Assembly: GCA_045594025.1 (NCBI GenBank)
Contig: JAZNXS010000035.1
Span: forward strand, 1 to 36,269
Source: Scatosoma sp045594025
GTDB taxonomy: Bacteria > Bacillota > Clostridia > Christensenellales > Borkfalkiaceae
DNA: 36,269 nucleotides
Direction: 5' to 3'
Positions 23,212-32,065 of the stretch are shown here, piece by piece; the stretch's first letter is position 1, and the number at the start of each line of letters is the position of its first letter. A model generated the notes under the pieces. That model was not told the DNA's origin, searched no databases, and saw only the letters and a list, made by a program, of their open reading frames with translations. The position numbers and the translations under genes are program-made.

Positions 23212-25668
23212 ATGAAAAAAAGAATGCTAGCGGTCATTATGGCTGTATCGGCGTTTCTTATGACGGGTTGTGAAGGCTTGCCCTTTCTCAACAGCTCTTC
23301 TTCCGATGAAAGCATGGAGAAAATCCAGAAAGAAGTGAATGTGTGGAGTACGTACAACACGGCAAAAGTGATACGTCAGACGACGAAAAACGAAAAATAT
23401 ACACAGTTGCCTGCGGAAATCTCCGTGCAGATGATGCGCGGAGAATATGAAGGTGCACAGTTGGTGCTCACTTCTAACACAGAGGTCTCTTATAAGCTCA
23501 CCAAAGGCGAATTAAAAAATGCCAACGGAACGGTGCTCCCTGCGGAAAATATTTCCATTTATCATCAAAAATATATAGATATTTCTAGAAATTACAACGG
23601 TAATTCTGCTTATAATGCAGGGGATGCCATTCCCGATATGCTGCTTCCTATGGATATCGCTGTTAAATACGGGGAAAACGTGGTAAAAGCAGACAGTAAT
23701 CAAGGGGTGACGATAGAGTTTAACTCCGAGGGCTTGGAAGCAGGCGTTTATACGGGTAATTTCGTTTTGGAAATTGACGGGGAAAAACAAAATATTCCCG
23801 TCAGTGTTGAAGTGTGGGATATCGAATATACAGGAAGAAGAACTTTCCAATCTTCCTTCCTCATTTACCGTGACCAGCTTCCGGCAGGGGAATATAATAA
23901 CACCAAAGAAACTGTAGATGCATATATTGATTTCTTGCAGGAATACAAGGCTGATACGTACGTTGTTAGGGATATTTACGAGGAAGAACATTTTTATGAA
24001 AGCGTGGATAGATTTGCACATAAAAATGCGGCTTCCATTGTAATTCCTGTGGATTTTCCTTTGACGTATAAAGCAGAGGAAGCGAATACGCATTTCCAGG
24101 AAGCAGTGGAATATATCATGTGGCTTGCCAATCAGTCCGCGGAAGAAAATATGTATATCGAATATGCATATTTCTATCCGTCAACTTATGATGAAGCAGA
24201 TATTGTGCCCGAACGTAAAGCACCGTCCGTTAATTTCTTCAAGGAAAACGGTGAATATGCGAAAACTTTGCAGGCGGCGGCAAATAAGCTTTTAATGGAC
24301 TTGGAATTTAATCAAAAGTCGCCTGAATTACAAGCGCGGATTTTGGAAGCGGTCAAGACGATTCCAGCGGTATTCACCAACGTGCATTACAATGCGGAAT
24401 GGGTGGCTGATTTTGATACGGCGTTCTGTCCATACATCAGCTTGTTTGACGATAGGGCAACGGCGCAGCGTTATCAAGATGCCGCGGTGGAAAATGCAAA
24501 CGGGGATTTGTGGGCGTATTCCTGCAGTGACCCCGATTATCCTTATCCCACCTTCCATATTGATGATACAACGCTGGGTATGCGTGTAAATGGTTGGATG
24601 AATAAGGCGTATGACATCAACGGATATTTGTATTATTCGGTAAATAAATACAGCATGATGCATGATGAAAATCCTAACGCATACGTAGATATTTATGGCG
24701 ATGCCAGCCGTTATAACCAAACGAATGGCGACGGTTTCTTGCTCTATCCTGGCAAATATTACGGTAGCAAAACGCCGTTTGCAAGTGTTCGTCTTACTTC
24801 TTATCGTGACGGCATGGACGATTACGATATGCTTTGCGTGTATGAAAACTTGCTGAAAGAAAAAGCCGAAAAATATGGTGTGGAGCTTGATTTCAACGAT
24901 TACGTTGCAGACCTTTACAATGAACTGTTCAATGGCGTGCAGGCGTATGCAAACGATTCTCTCGTTTATCAAGCAAAGGCAGAGCTCGCAAACAGAATTT
25001 TGGCAATCCAAAATGAAGATGAGTTGGTAGTAAATCTTTCACAAAAAGACGGGAAGAAGGTATTGAATATTTATACGACGGCAAGCGCTTTGACGGTGAA
25101 CGATGCGGCGGTGACTGGCGTGCAACAGGGCGATGGATATTGCTATACCGTAGAACAGGGTGTTGATGCGGCTGTATTCACGATAAAGGCAGGCGATAAC
25201 GAATATACCTATTCGGTTGGTGCACATAAGGTAATCTCTATGGATACGATTACGCTCAGCGAAGGTAGCACGAAAGAGGTCGTAGATGGTAAGACGGTTG
25301 TTACAATCAAGGCGATTGACGATCCCGATTACAAAGATTTCTTACGTCCTTCTATTACGTATGCGGTCAGCGGTTTGTCGAATGTGGAGACGCTCCGTTT
25401 CTCGTATGAAAACGTAGGATATGAGGAATTGGAAATGCGTATTACCTTGCTTACTGCGAGTGGTAAAATCGTAATTGGTACCAACTATTGCGGTGTAGAA
25501 AACGATAGAGAAGTCGTGATGCATATCGGTAACGCATACAGCGTGAATTGGGCTGAAGTTACGGGGGTTGAAATCAGCTTTGAAAATGTCGTATTGACGG
25601 AAACGGGTACCGTTCTTGCAAATGATAGAAAGATCGCCATCGGCGATTTGTGGTTTGATATTCAATAA
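23212..25668 (+). CDS. DUF4091-domain surface lipoprotein (putative glycosidase-like)
   Basis: An 818-residue lipoprotein with a signal peptide ending in the lipobox MTGC (C20) and a Ser-rich linker. About 45-215 is a beta-sandwich region; about 220-545 is a TIM-barrel-like region that carries the DUF4091 signature near RDGMDDYDMLCVYENL (residues 532-547). DUF4091 proteins are placed among glycosidase-like families, but few have a proven substrate. The C-terminal part (about 600-818) contains two further beta-rich modules that look carbohydrate-binding. The open frame starts at 23131, but that part overlaps the previous gene; ATG at 23212 follows AAAGGAG. It should be exposed on the cell surface next to the importer. 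Confidence 0.85.
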   Translation: MKKRMLAVIMAVSAFLMTGCEGLPFLNSSSSDESMEKIQKEVNVWSTYNTAKVIRQTTKNEKYTQLPAEISVQMMRGEYEGAQLVLTSNTEVSYKLTKGELKNANGTVLPAENISIYHQKYIDISRNYNGNSAYNAGDAIPDMLLPMDIAVKYGENVVKADSNQGVTIEFNSEGLEAGVYTGNFVLEIDGEKQNIPVSVEVWDIEYTGRRTFQSSFLIYRDQLPAGEYNNTKETVDAYIDFLQEYKADTYVVRDIYEEEHFYESVDRFAHKNAASIVIPVDFPLTYKAEEANTHFQEAVEYIMWLANQSAEENMYIEYAYFYPSTYDEADIVPERKAPSVNFFKENGEYAKTLQAAANKLLMDLEFNQKSPELQARILEAVKTIPAVFTNVHYNAEWVADFDTAFCPYISLFDDRATAQRYQDAAVENANGDLWAYSCSDPDYPYPTFHIDDTTLGMRVNGWMNKAYDINGYLYYSVNKYSMMHDENPNAYVDIYGDASRYNQTNGDGFLLYPGKYYGSKTPFASVRLTSYRDGMDDYDMLCVYENLLKEKAEKYGVELDFNDYVADLYNELFNGVQAYANDSLVYQAKAELANRILAIQNEDELVVNLSQKDGKKVLNIYTTASALTVNDAAVTGVQQGDGYCYTVEQGVDAAVFTIKAGDNEYTYSVGAHKVISMDTITLSEGSTKEVVDGKTVVTIKAIDDPDYKDFLRPSITYAVSGLSNVETLRFSYENVGYEELEMRITLLTASGKIVIGTNYCGVENDREVVMHIGNAYSVNWAEVTGVEISFENVVLTETGTVLANDRKIAIGDLWFDIQ

Positions 25669-25679
25669 GGGGTGACAAC

Positions 25680-28600
25680 ATGAAAAAGAAAAATAATCGT
25701 TGGCTTCAAATATTGTTATCAGGTTCGATATGCATAGGGGTAATGTGCTTTGCGAGTGGTTGCAAATTCTTGCAAAAGGATTCAAGCTCGTCAAGCAGTG
25801 AAGAAACGCCCATTGAAAAGAGCGAATATCTCATCAGCGGTTTTAACAGCATAGACGATTTGTATGCCATCAAACCTATTGGCGTTTTGCCGACGGATGC
25901 GTTTATAATGGATATCAACAGTCAAGCTGATTTCGTTTCGGAAGGAACGGGCAGTTTGAAATACGAAAACGTGCAAGGCGCATATCACGAGGCGTTTTTG
26001 CTGTTTGAACATACTTCTGCTGTGGATATGAACGCGCAAAAAATCAGCACCGTTTCCGTGGACGTTTATAATCCGAATGCAGAAACGGCAGGATTTTCAT
26101 TACATATGAAAACGCACGATGGGTCAACGTTGTTTGCCGAAAAAACGAGTGTTGCGGCAGGGCAATGGGCAACCGTTAGTATTGATTTAACGGAATATTC
26201 GTATGCGCAAAAGGATTATATCAAAGGGGTTTCCTTGCGGTTCGATGTGGATACTCCCAACACCTTCTACGTGGATAATATCGTTGCGAAAATGGGTGCG
26301 GAAGATTTGCCGCCCGTGAACGTAAACGAAGTGCTCACTTCGCTTACTGCTCCTGAAGGCGTGAATAAAATCACGGAAGAGAATTTTGATAATCACGTTG
26401 CCTTTGTGGAAAAGGTATTCTACGCGAAGAGATTGTATGACGCAGAGTCTTCGGGTGTTTCCTCAGAAAATGTTGCAAAATTGAATGCATGCCTTGCGAT
26501 GGTTGAAGATTTCGGCATTTTGTACGATGCAAGAACAGATTTTATTTCCAGAGGGTATTACGGTAGTAGCCCGACGGTACTTGCCGCAGAGGATGCGACG
26601 TATGGCGGCGTTTGGTCGATTAATATTCCTAAGACGAGTGAACAGGGGCTTAAGCACAATGCTATCAGCGTAGATGGATACGGTAAAGTCGTTTACTGGT
26701 TGTACAATCCTATGGATGTAGAACTGTCGGCAGGCTTCCATGGCGGTTGGAATAGTTGGAATTTGAAAAAGGTACAGCTTCCTGCAAAAACGTGGACAAA
26801 AATCGAGCTCAATGCAAGATACTTCGAATATGATTTTAAGGGTCAGGTATTCTTTGTTATCAGTGGTGCAGTAAGCCTTGAAGGCGAGTTTAAGATGACC
26901 TCTTTCTTTGGCGTAACTGCAGAAGTTGTTGCAAAAGAAGTAAACGATATGATTACGGCTTTACCGACATTGGACGCTTTGACTTATGAAGATAAGGCGG
27001 CGGTTATGGCAGCGAAAGCGGCGTATGAAGATTTGTCCTCTTCCGCAAAAGCGGCGATTGAAGATATTGATAAGCTTACTGACAGCGAAGATAAAATTTA
27101 CGAGCTGGAAGCAGTTCCCGTAATGGCGATGATTGATGCGTTGCCGACGGCTGATGCGCTTACTTCCAAGGATAAAGAAGCTGTTATGGCGGCAAAAGCG
27201 GCATATAACGCACTTTCGCCTGAAGCAAAAGCAAAAGTGGAAACGGCTAAGGTAGAGAAATTAAATGCTTGCTATTCGATTCTTTCTTCGGTGATTGTAG
27301 AAGAAAAGATTTCTGCATTGCCTTCCATGGAAGAATTTGCACAAGGCGATGGCGAGAAATACATCTATTTAATCAATGATGCGAAAGCGGAATATGATGG
27401 AATGACCGAAGTGGATAAGGCCAAAGTTGATCCTGCGGCAGTTGAAAAATTGCAGGCGCTTGCAAAAGCGATTGAAAATTATAAAATTGTATTCGAAGCA
27501 GGCAAAGACGCGTTGACCAAAGACGGCAACGGCATGGATTGGACGGGTACGATTACAACGAGGATTGACGAAACGTATGGGGAAGTATATTTGCTTGAAG
27601 TACAAAGTTTGCTTGCTGTTGATTTTGACTTCCATGCAAAGAATTTGAATACGGAAGGGCTTGGTAAGGTATTCTTCTACGTATATAATCCTGCGGAAAA
27701 AGATTACCGCGTAGTAGCCTATACTGCAGATTGGCAAACCAGCCAAACGACGACCTTAACCGCAGGAGAGTGGACGAAGGTAGAGGTTTCCGTTGCCGAT
27801 TTCTACAAGAAAGGCGGTGTATTCTACGTAGTGGTTACAGGCGCAGACGTTGTCAGCGGTTGGAAAGTGACAAGCTTCTACGGTACATACATGACGGCAG
27901 ATCCCGTTATCCAAGCAATAGAGGCACTTCCCGAAGTCGAAAATGTAACGGTTGCGGACAGAGAGTCGGTCGATGCGGCGAAAGCGGCGTATGATGCGCT
28001 CGGCGAAGAAGAAAAAGCTTTGGTAACGAACGTGGAAAAACTCAATTCGTTGATTGCGAAATTGAACGAGTTGGAAAGTTCGCCTGTGATTGCGATGATT
28101 GAAGCGTTGCCTACGCTTGAAACCGTTACGCTTGCTGATAAAGCGGCTGTTGAGGATGCAAGAGCTGCATACGACGGATTGTCGGATTCGGCAAAGGTAA
28201 AAGTAACCAACGTTAACAAGCTGATTCTTTTGGAAAGCAAATTGATCGATTTGGAAGCAGAACCCGTACTTGCAATGATTGACGCATTGCCCGAGGTTTC
28301 CAACATAACCTCGGCGGACGAAGAAAATATCAAGGCAGCGAAAGCAGCGTATGACAATTTGTCGGAGGCGGCAAAGGAAAAGGTTTCTGCGGAACAAACG
28401 GAAAAACTCAATGCATTGGTAGAAGCATTGTCGACGGTATTTATCAGCGAGGCGATTAAAGCATTGCCTGCGGCTGAAGACGTAGCAATCCCGAAAGATA
28501 TTACGGCGATTGAGGAAGTAAAGGCAAAATATGATGCACTTTCCGAAACGGATAAAGCAAAAATCTCTACGGAGTTGACGGAAAAGCTGAATGCTTGCAT

Positions 28601-29867
28601 AACAGCGATAGAGGGCTTTGCAACGTTGTTTGACGCAAGAACGGAAACATTAAAGGCGAACACCAATACAGGTGCAGCTTCCACGACAGCGAACGCGCAG
28701 GCGGACGAAACGTACGGAAACGTATTCCGTTTGGACGTTGTGGCAGCAGCTCATGGTCAAGCGGACTTCTTCCCGAATATGAACTTCAGCGGTTATGAAA
28801 GAGTGTTCTTCTATATTTACAATCCTGGTGTAGAAGGTGTAAACCTTGTATGGTACACGGGTAGCTGGACAAATGAAGTAGGAAACTGGACGACTCTTGC
28901 GGCAAACGCTTGGACGAAGATCGAAGTAGGTACGTATTACAGCGAAAATAATGCGTTCTATCTTATCGACAAGCTGACTGGCGGCGAAACTTATGAGGGT
29001 TGGTTGATTACCAGTTTTTATGGTGCAAATGGCGAGGCGAGTGCGCCCGACGTAGAAACCCCCAACATTCCCGATGAACCAGAGCAAAAACCTAGCGCGT
29101 GGGAAGATTGGACAAAAGCAACGGTCAGCGGAAATCCCTTCGGTGGAGATAATGCAAATCAATCGACGGGCACGGACGCTACGTACGGCGATTATATCCA
29201 AGTTAGTGATACAAGCGGTTCGGTATATTTCTACACCCCTTGGATAACGGATAGAACGAATTACGACAAGCTTGGCGTATACGTATATAACTGCGGTTCT
29301 TCGGACGTAAGCGGTTATTACAACGATTGGTCGGCAGGCTCTTACAACGTAAACTTTACCTTAAAAGCAGGGGAATGGACGCTTATTACGTTTACCGATC
29401 ACTATATCACCTGCGGTAACAACTACCTGTATATCAGCGGTACGTTTAGATTTAGTGCGGTGTATGGTTTTAAGGGCGAATGGGTAGCCACGACGGTTAG
29501 CGCAAATCCTTTCGGTGGAGATAATGCAAATCAATCGATGGGCACGGACGCTATGTACGGCGATTATATCGAAGTCAGTGATACAAGTGGTGCTGTATAT
29601 TTCTATACGCCTTGGGTAACGGACAGAACGAATTACGAAAAGCTCGGCGTATACGTATACAACTGCGGAACAAGCGATGTAAGCGGTTATTATAACGATT
29701 GGACGACGGGTTCTTATGATGTCAACTTTACTCTTAAAGCAGGGGAATGGACGCTGATTACCTTTGCGGATCACTATATCACTTGCGGGAATAACTATTT
29801 GTATATTAGCGGTACGTTTAGATTTAGTGCGGTGTATGGTTATCAAGCGGCTGAGACAGAGAAATAA
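25680..29867 (+). CDS. Giant modular surface lipoprotein with alternating beta-sandwich and helical repeats
   Basis: A 1395-residue lipoprotein; lipobox ASGC with C28, then a Ser/Glu linker. Module order by eye: beta-sandwich A0 (about 48-207), helical segment (215-282), A1 (283-417), three helical repeats (418-602), A2 (607-738), four helical repeats (740-982), A3 (984-1121), a Pro-rich linker, and A4 and A5 (about 1148-1395). The beta modules share a core such as VFFYVYNP, WTKVEV and a final TSFYG, resembling carbohydrate-binding modules. The helical repeats share ALP, AAKAAYDALS and KVEKLNAC and likely form three-helix spacers. A4 and A5 are near-identical. There is no LPXTG or SLH anchor, so lipid anchoring is the only attachment. 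No catalytic domain is recognised. It probably projects glycan-binding modules beside the importer. Confidence 0.82.
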   Translation: MKKKNNRWLQILLSGSICIGVMCFASGCKFLQKDSSSSSSEETPIEKSEYLISGFNSIDDLYAIKPIGVLPTDAFIMDINSQADFVSEGTGSLKYENVQGAYHEAFLLFEHTSAVDMNAQKISTVSVDVYNPNAETAGFSLHMKTHDGSTLFAEKTSVAAGQWATVSIDLTEYSYAQKDYIKGVSLRFDVDTPNTFYVDNIVAKMGAEDLPPVNVNEVLTSLTAPEGVNKITEENFDNHVAFVEKVFYAKRLYDAESSGVSSENVAKLNACLAMVEDFGILYDARTDFISRGYYGSSPTVLAAEDATYGGVWSINIPKTSEQGLKHNAISVDGYGKVVYWLYNPMDVELSAGFHGGWNSWNLKKVQLPAKTWTKIELNARYFEYDFKGQVFFVISGAVSLEGEFKMTSFFGVTAEVVAKEVNDMITALPTLDALTYEDKAAVMAAKAAYEDLSSSAKAAIEDIDKLTDSEDKIYELEAVPVMAMIDALPTADALTSKDKEAVMAAKAAYNALSPEAKAKVETAKVEKLNACYSILSSVIVEEKISALPSMEEFAQGDGEKYIYLINDAKAEYDGMTEVDKAKVDPAAVEKLQALAKAIENYKIVFEAGKDALTKDGNGMDWTGTITTRIDETYGEVYLLEVQSLLAVDFDFHAKNLNTEGLGKVFFYVYNPAEKDYRVVAYTADWQTSQTTTLTAGEWTKVEVSVADFYKKGGVFYVVVTGADVVSGWKVTSFYGTYMTADPVIQAIEALPEVENVTVADRESVDAAKAAYDALGEEEKALVTNVEKLNSLIAKLNELESSPVIAMIEALPTLETVTLADKAAVEDARAAYDGLSDSAKVKVTNVNKLILLESKLIDLEAEPVLAMIDALPEVSNITSADEENIKAAKAAYDNLSEAAKEKVSAEQTEKLNALVEALSTVFISEAIKALPAAEDVAIPKDITAIEEVKAKYDALSETDKAKISTELTEKLNACITAIEGFATLFDARTETLKANTNTGAASTTANAQADETYGNVFRLDVVAAAHGQADFFPNMNFSGYERVFFYIYNPGVEGVNLVWYTGSWTNEVGNWTTLAANAWTKIEVGTYYSENNAFYLIDKLTGGETYEGWLITSFYGANGEASAPDVETPNIPDEPEQKPSAWEDWTKATVSGNPFGGDNANQSTGTDATYGDYIQVSDTSGSVYFYTPWITDRTNYDKLGVYVYNCGSSDVSGYYNDWSAGSYNVNFTLKAGEWTLITFTDHYITCGNNYLYISGTFRFSAVYGFKGEWVATTVSANPFGGDNANQSMGTDAMYGDYIEVSDTSGAVYFYTPWVTDRTNYEKLGVYVYNCGTSDVSGYYNDWTTGSYDVNFTLKAGEWTLITFADHYITCGNNYLYISGTFRFSAVYGYQAAETEK
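26940..27480 (+). repeat. Helical repeats, block 1 (three copies of 60 residues)
   Basis: Within the giant lipoprotein, copies begin around 26950, 27130 and 27310, an exact 180-base period. Each starts with a MIxALP-type helix, continues with AAKAAYxxLS and ends with a KLxxC or KLxD helix. Confidence 0.75.
27900..28630 (+). repeat. Helical repeats, block 2 (about four copies)
   Basis: The same 60-residue helical unit recurs four times (about 27905, 28085, 28265 and 28448), between beta modules A2 and A3. The first three copies keep the 180-base period; the last is slightly longer. Confidence 0.75.
29121..29492 (+). repeat. Tandem 372-bp duplication, copy 1 (module A4)
   Basis: Encodes a beta module with NPFGGDNANQS, VYFYTPW, LGVYVYNCG and NYLYISGTFRFSAVYG. 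It is nearly identical at protein level to the next unit, in phase (124 codons), with mainly silent or conservative changes. Confidence 0.9.
29493..29864 (+). repeat. Tandem 372-bp duplication, copy 2 (module A5)
   Basis: The second copy, ending three bases before the stop codon complex of the gene. It starts with the same TVS-NPFGGDNANQS and ends VYG. The high similarity indicates a recent or conversion-maintained duplication. Confidence 0.9.
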
Positions 29868-29911
29868 TGCCTCGAGAGAATAGGCGATAATAAATTAACA
29901 GAAAACGGGGG

Positions 29912-29945
29912 GTAGCCGTGTGATTCTATCGCACGGCTACTTTTT
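29912..29945 (+). terminator. Intrinsic terminator inside the carbohydrate run
   Basis: GTAGCCGTG (29912-29920) pairs with CACGGCTAC (29932-29940) and the stem can extend by two pairs; TTTTT follows. It ends the giant lipoprotein unit, yet the next gene starts only 12 bases later, so expression of that gene depends on read-through or on an unseen promoter. Confidence 0.85.
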
Positions 29946-29956
29946 GTGAGGGAAAC

Positions 29957-32065
29957 ATGAAAAAATATATTTTCTCAAACGGTAGTGAAGCGACGGTTTG
30001 TTTTGAAAAAGCATATATAAGCGACGTTTGTATTGGCGGGAAAACTCTTGCGCAAGGGGAGATTCCGTTCTATGCGTTGAAGCTACGCAATAAAAACGGG
30101 CAGGGCCGTATCATTTCCGCGCAGGAAGGGGTGTTTATTTCTTTTGACGGAGAAAGAGCGTGTTATTCGCATGCGGAAGTGAATGTTACTATAACGGTGA
30201 AAGCAGGGGATAACGACTTAATCTGGCGTATTTCCGTACAAAATAAAACGAAAGATTTATTGGAATGGGTCGAGCTGATGTCGCTGGGTGTTGCAAAAAA
30301 GTTGCAGGACGAAGAAGGCGGCAAAGGCGCGATTTTGTTCCCGTACAACGAAGGCTGTTTAGTAACTGACATGGATAAACGTCACTGGTCACCTTTTCCT
30401 TATATCGAGCCGGATTATCCCAGTCAAGGAAAATATTGTATATTTCCGAATATGATTTCTTCTCAGTTTATGGCGTACATCGCAGAAGACAAAGGGATAT
30501 ACCTTGGTATGCACGATGAAGAACGGACGACGAAACATATCGATTTCCGTTACTTTGAAGAAAGCATCAAATTGCAAATGCGTGTATTTTGTAATGCGGA
30601 TTACGGACAAGATTATCAAATGCCGTTCGATTGCGTTATGACTTTCTTTGAAGGAGAATGGCAGGACGCTTGCGAGATATATCGAGAGTGGTTTTATGAC
30701 AATCTGCCTAGCGGTTTGACGAAGATAAAAGATTGCAAAAATCTTCCCAAATGGTATAGTGAATCGCCTATCATCATTACTTATCCCATTCGTGGTCAAC
30801 GAGATACGGGCGATATGACCCCGAATAAGCTGTTTCCTTACACGAATGTGTTGCCCATTTTAGAGGAATTTCAAACCGAAACGGAAAGCAAGGTGATGGG
30901 GCTCTTGATGCAATGGGAAGGAACTGCCCCTTGGGCGCCGCCTTACGTGTGGCCGCCATATGGTGGAGAAGAAATATTTAACGAATTTTTGCAAAAAGCG
31001 CACGAACAAGAACTGCTTGTCGGCGTGTATTGTAGTGGGATGGGGTGGACGCAGCAAAGCAATATAGTATCGGAATATAATCGTGAAAATGATTACGAGA
31101 ACGAGCATTTAAGCGAAATTATGTGTTCCAATTCAAACGGCGAAATAAAGAGCGTGATTTGCGAGCCACAGCGACGTGGATACGACATATGTCCTGCGTT
31201 GGATAGGAGTAAACGTGTTTTTGCTGAGGAAATTGGTAAAGTGGTGAAAAGCGGTGTGGACTATGTTCAAGTGTTAGACCAAAATCACGGCGGTTGCAGT
31301 TATTTTTGTTATAGCAGTGAACATGGTCACGTACCTGCCCCTGGGAAATGGCAGCAGGAGGAGACCTTAAAGCTGTTGCAAGGGATAGACAACGGCAAAG
31401 TTTTACTTGGTTGTGAATCGGCTGCGGCAGAACCGTTTATATCCGCTTTAAAATTCAGTGATAACCGTTATGAATTGAATTATTATATCGGGCTTCCCGT
31501 GCCTGCGTATTCGTATATTTATCATGAGTACGTGAACAATTTCATGGGCAATCAAATTTGTCATATGCTTTCCAAGGAAGAATATAATTATCCATATCGT
31601 GTAGCTTATTCTTTTATCGCAGGGGATATGCTTACGGCAGTCATTACGGAAAATGGAGAAGTCTCTCATTCGTGGTGCGATTGGATTCAGCCGCAAGAAA
31701 AAATGGTGGATAAAGAAACCGCGTTGACAGTTTTGAAAAACTTTAACGCTTGGCGTATAAAGGGCGGTAAAAATTATTTGCGTTATGGCAAGATGGTAAA
31801 GCCTTTGCCTATTCAATGCGGAATAAACAATTTTATTGATGATTACGGTAAAAAAGTTGTCGTAGACGAGGCGTTGACATCGGCGTATGAATACAGCGGA
31901 CGTACATTGCAATTTGTAGCGAACTATAATCTACATTCCGTTACGGTATCCGTTTCTAAACCTGTTACGGTCTATAAAAATGCAGAGATGTCCGAGATGG
32001 AAAAAGGGGTAAGTTCCTTTACGATTCCTGCATTGTCGGCTTTTGCAATAGAGGTAATAGAATGA
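29957..32065 (+). CDS. DUF6259-like glycosidase (cytosolic)
   Basis: A 702-residue protein without signal peptide. A beta-sandwich N terminus (about 1-250) is followed by a TIM-barrel-like middle (about 270-560) and a small beta C-terminal domain, the architecture of DUF6259 and related glycosidases. Candidate catalytic acids are D441 in VQVLDQNHGG and E487 in GCESAAAEPF, near the strand ends where nucleophile and acid/base are expected in such barrels. WEGTAPWAPPYVWPP near 317-331 looks like a substrate-binding aromatic loop. The family is poorly characterised and the substrate unknown. GAGGG precedes the ATG. The stop overlaps the next gene as ATGA, so the two are coupled. Confidence 0.72.
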   Translation: MKKYIFSNGSEATVCFEKAYISDVCIGGKTLAQGEIPFYALKLRNKNGQGRIISAQEGVFISFDGERACYSHAEVNVTITVKAGDNDLIWRISVQNKTKDLLEWVELMSLGVAKKLQDEEGGKGAILFPYNEGCLVTDMDKRHWSPFPYIEPDYPSQGKYCIFPNMISSQFMAYIAEDKGIYLGMHDEERTTKHIDFRYFEESIKLQMRVFCNADYGQDYQMPFDCVMTFFEGEWQDACEIYREWFYDNLPSGLTKIKDCKNLPKWYSESPIIITYPIRGQRDTGDMTPNKLFPYTNVLPILEEFQTETESKVMGLLMQWEGTAPWAPPYVWPPYGGEEIFNEFLQKAHEQELLVGVYCSGMGWTQQSNIVSEYNRENDYENEHLSEIMCSNSNGEIKSVICEPQRRGYDICPALDRSKRVFAEEIGKVVKSGVDYVQVLDQNHGGCSYFCYSSEHGHVPAPGKWQQEETLKLLQGIDNGKVLLGCESAAAEPFISALKFSDNRYELNYYIGLPVPAYSYIYHEYVNNFMGNQICHMLSKEEYNYPYRVAYSFIAGDMLTAVITENGEVSHSWCDWIQPQEKMVDKETALTVLKNFNAWRIKGGKNYLRYGKMVKPLPIQCGINNFIDDYGKKVVVDEALTSAYEYSGRTLQFVANYNLHSVTVSVSKPVTVYKNAEMSEMEKGVSSFTIPALSAFAIEVIE

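Noticed and set aside
22482..23360. 292-codon minus-strand open frame
   Set aside because: Antisense to the binding protein and the DUF4091 start; no start signal or recognisable domain.
26940..28630. CRISPR-like periodicity
   Set aside because: The 180-base period is in-frame protein repeat with diverged copies and no spacers; no CRISPR array or cas gene is seen.
27878..28684. 268-codon minus-strand Ser/Ala-rich open frame
   Set aside because: It arises from the periodic codons of the helical repeats read in antisense; no SD and no real fold.
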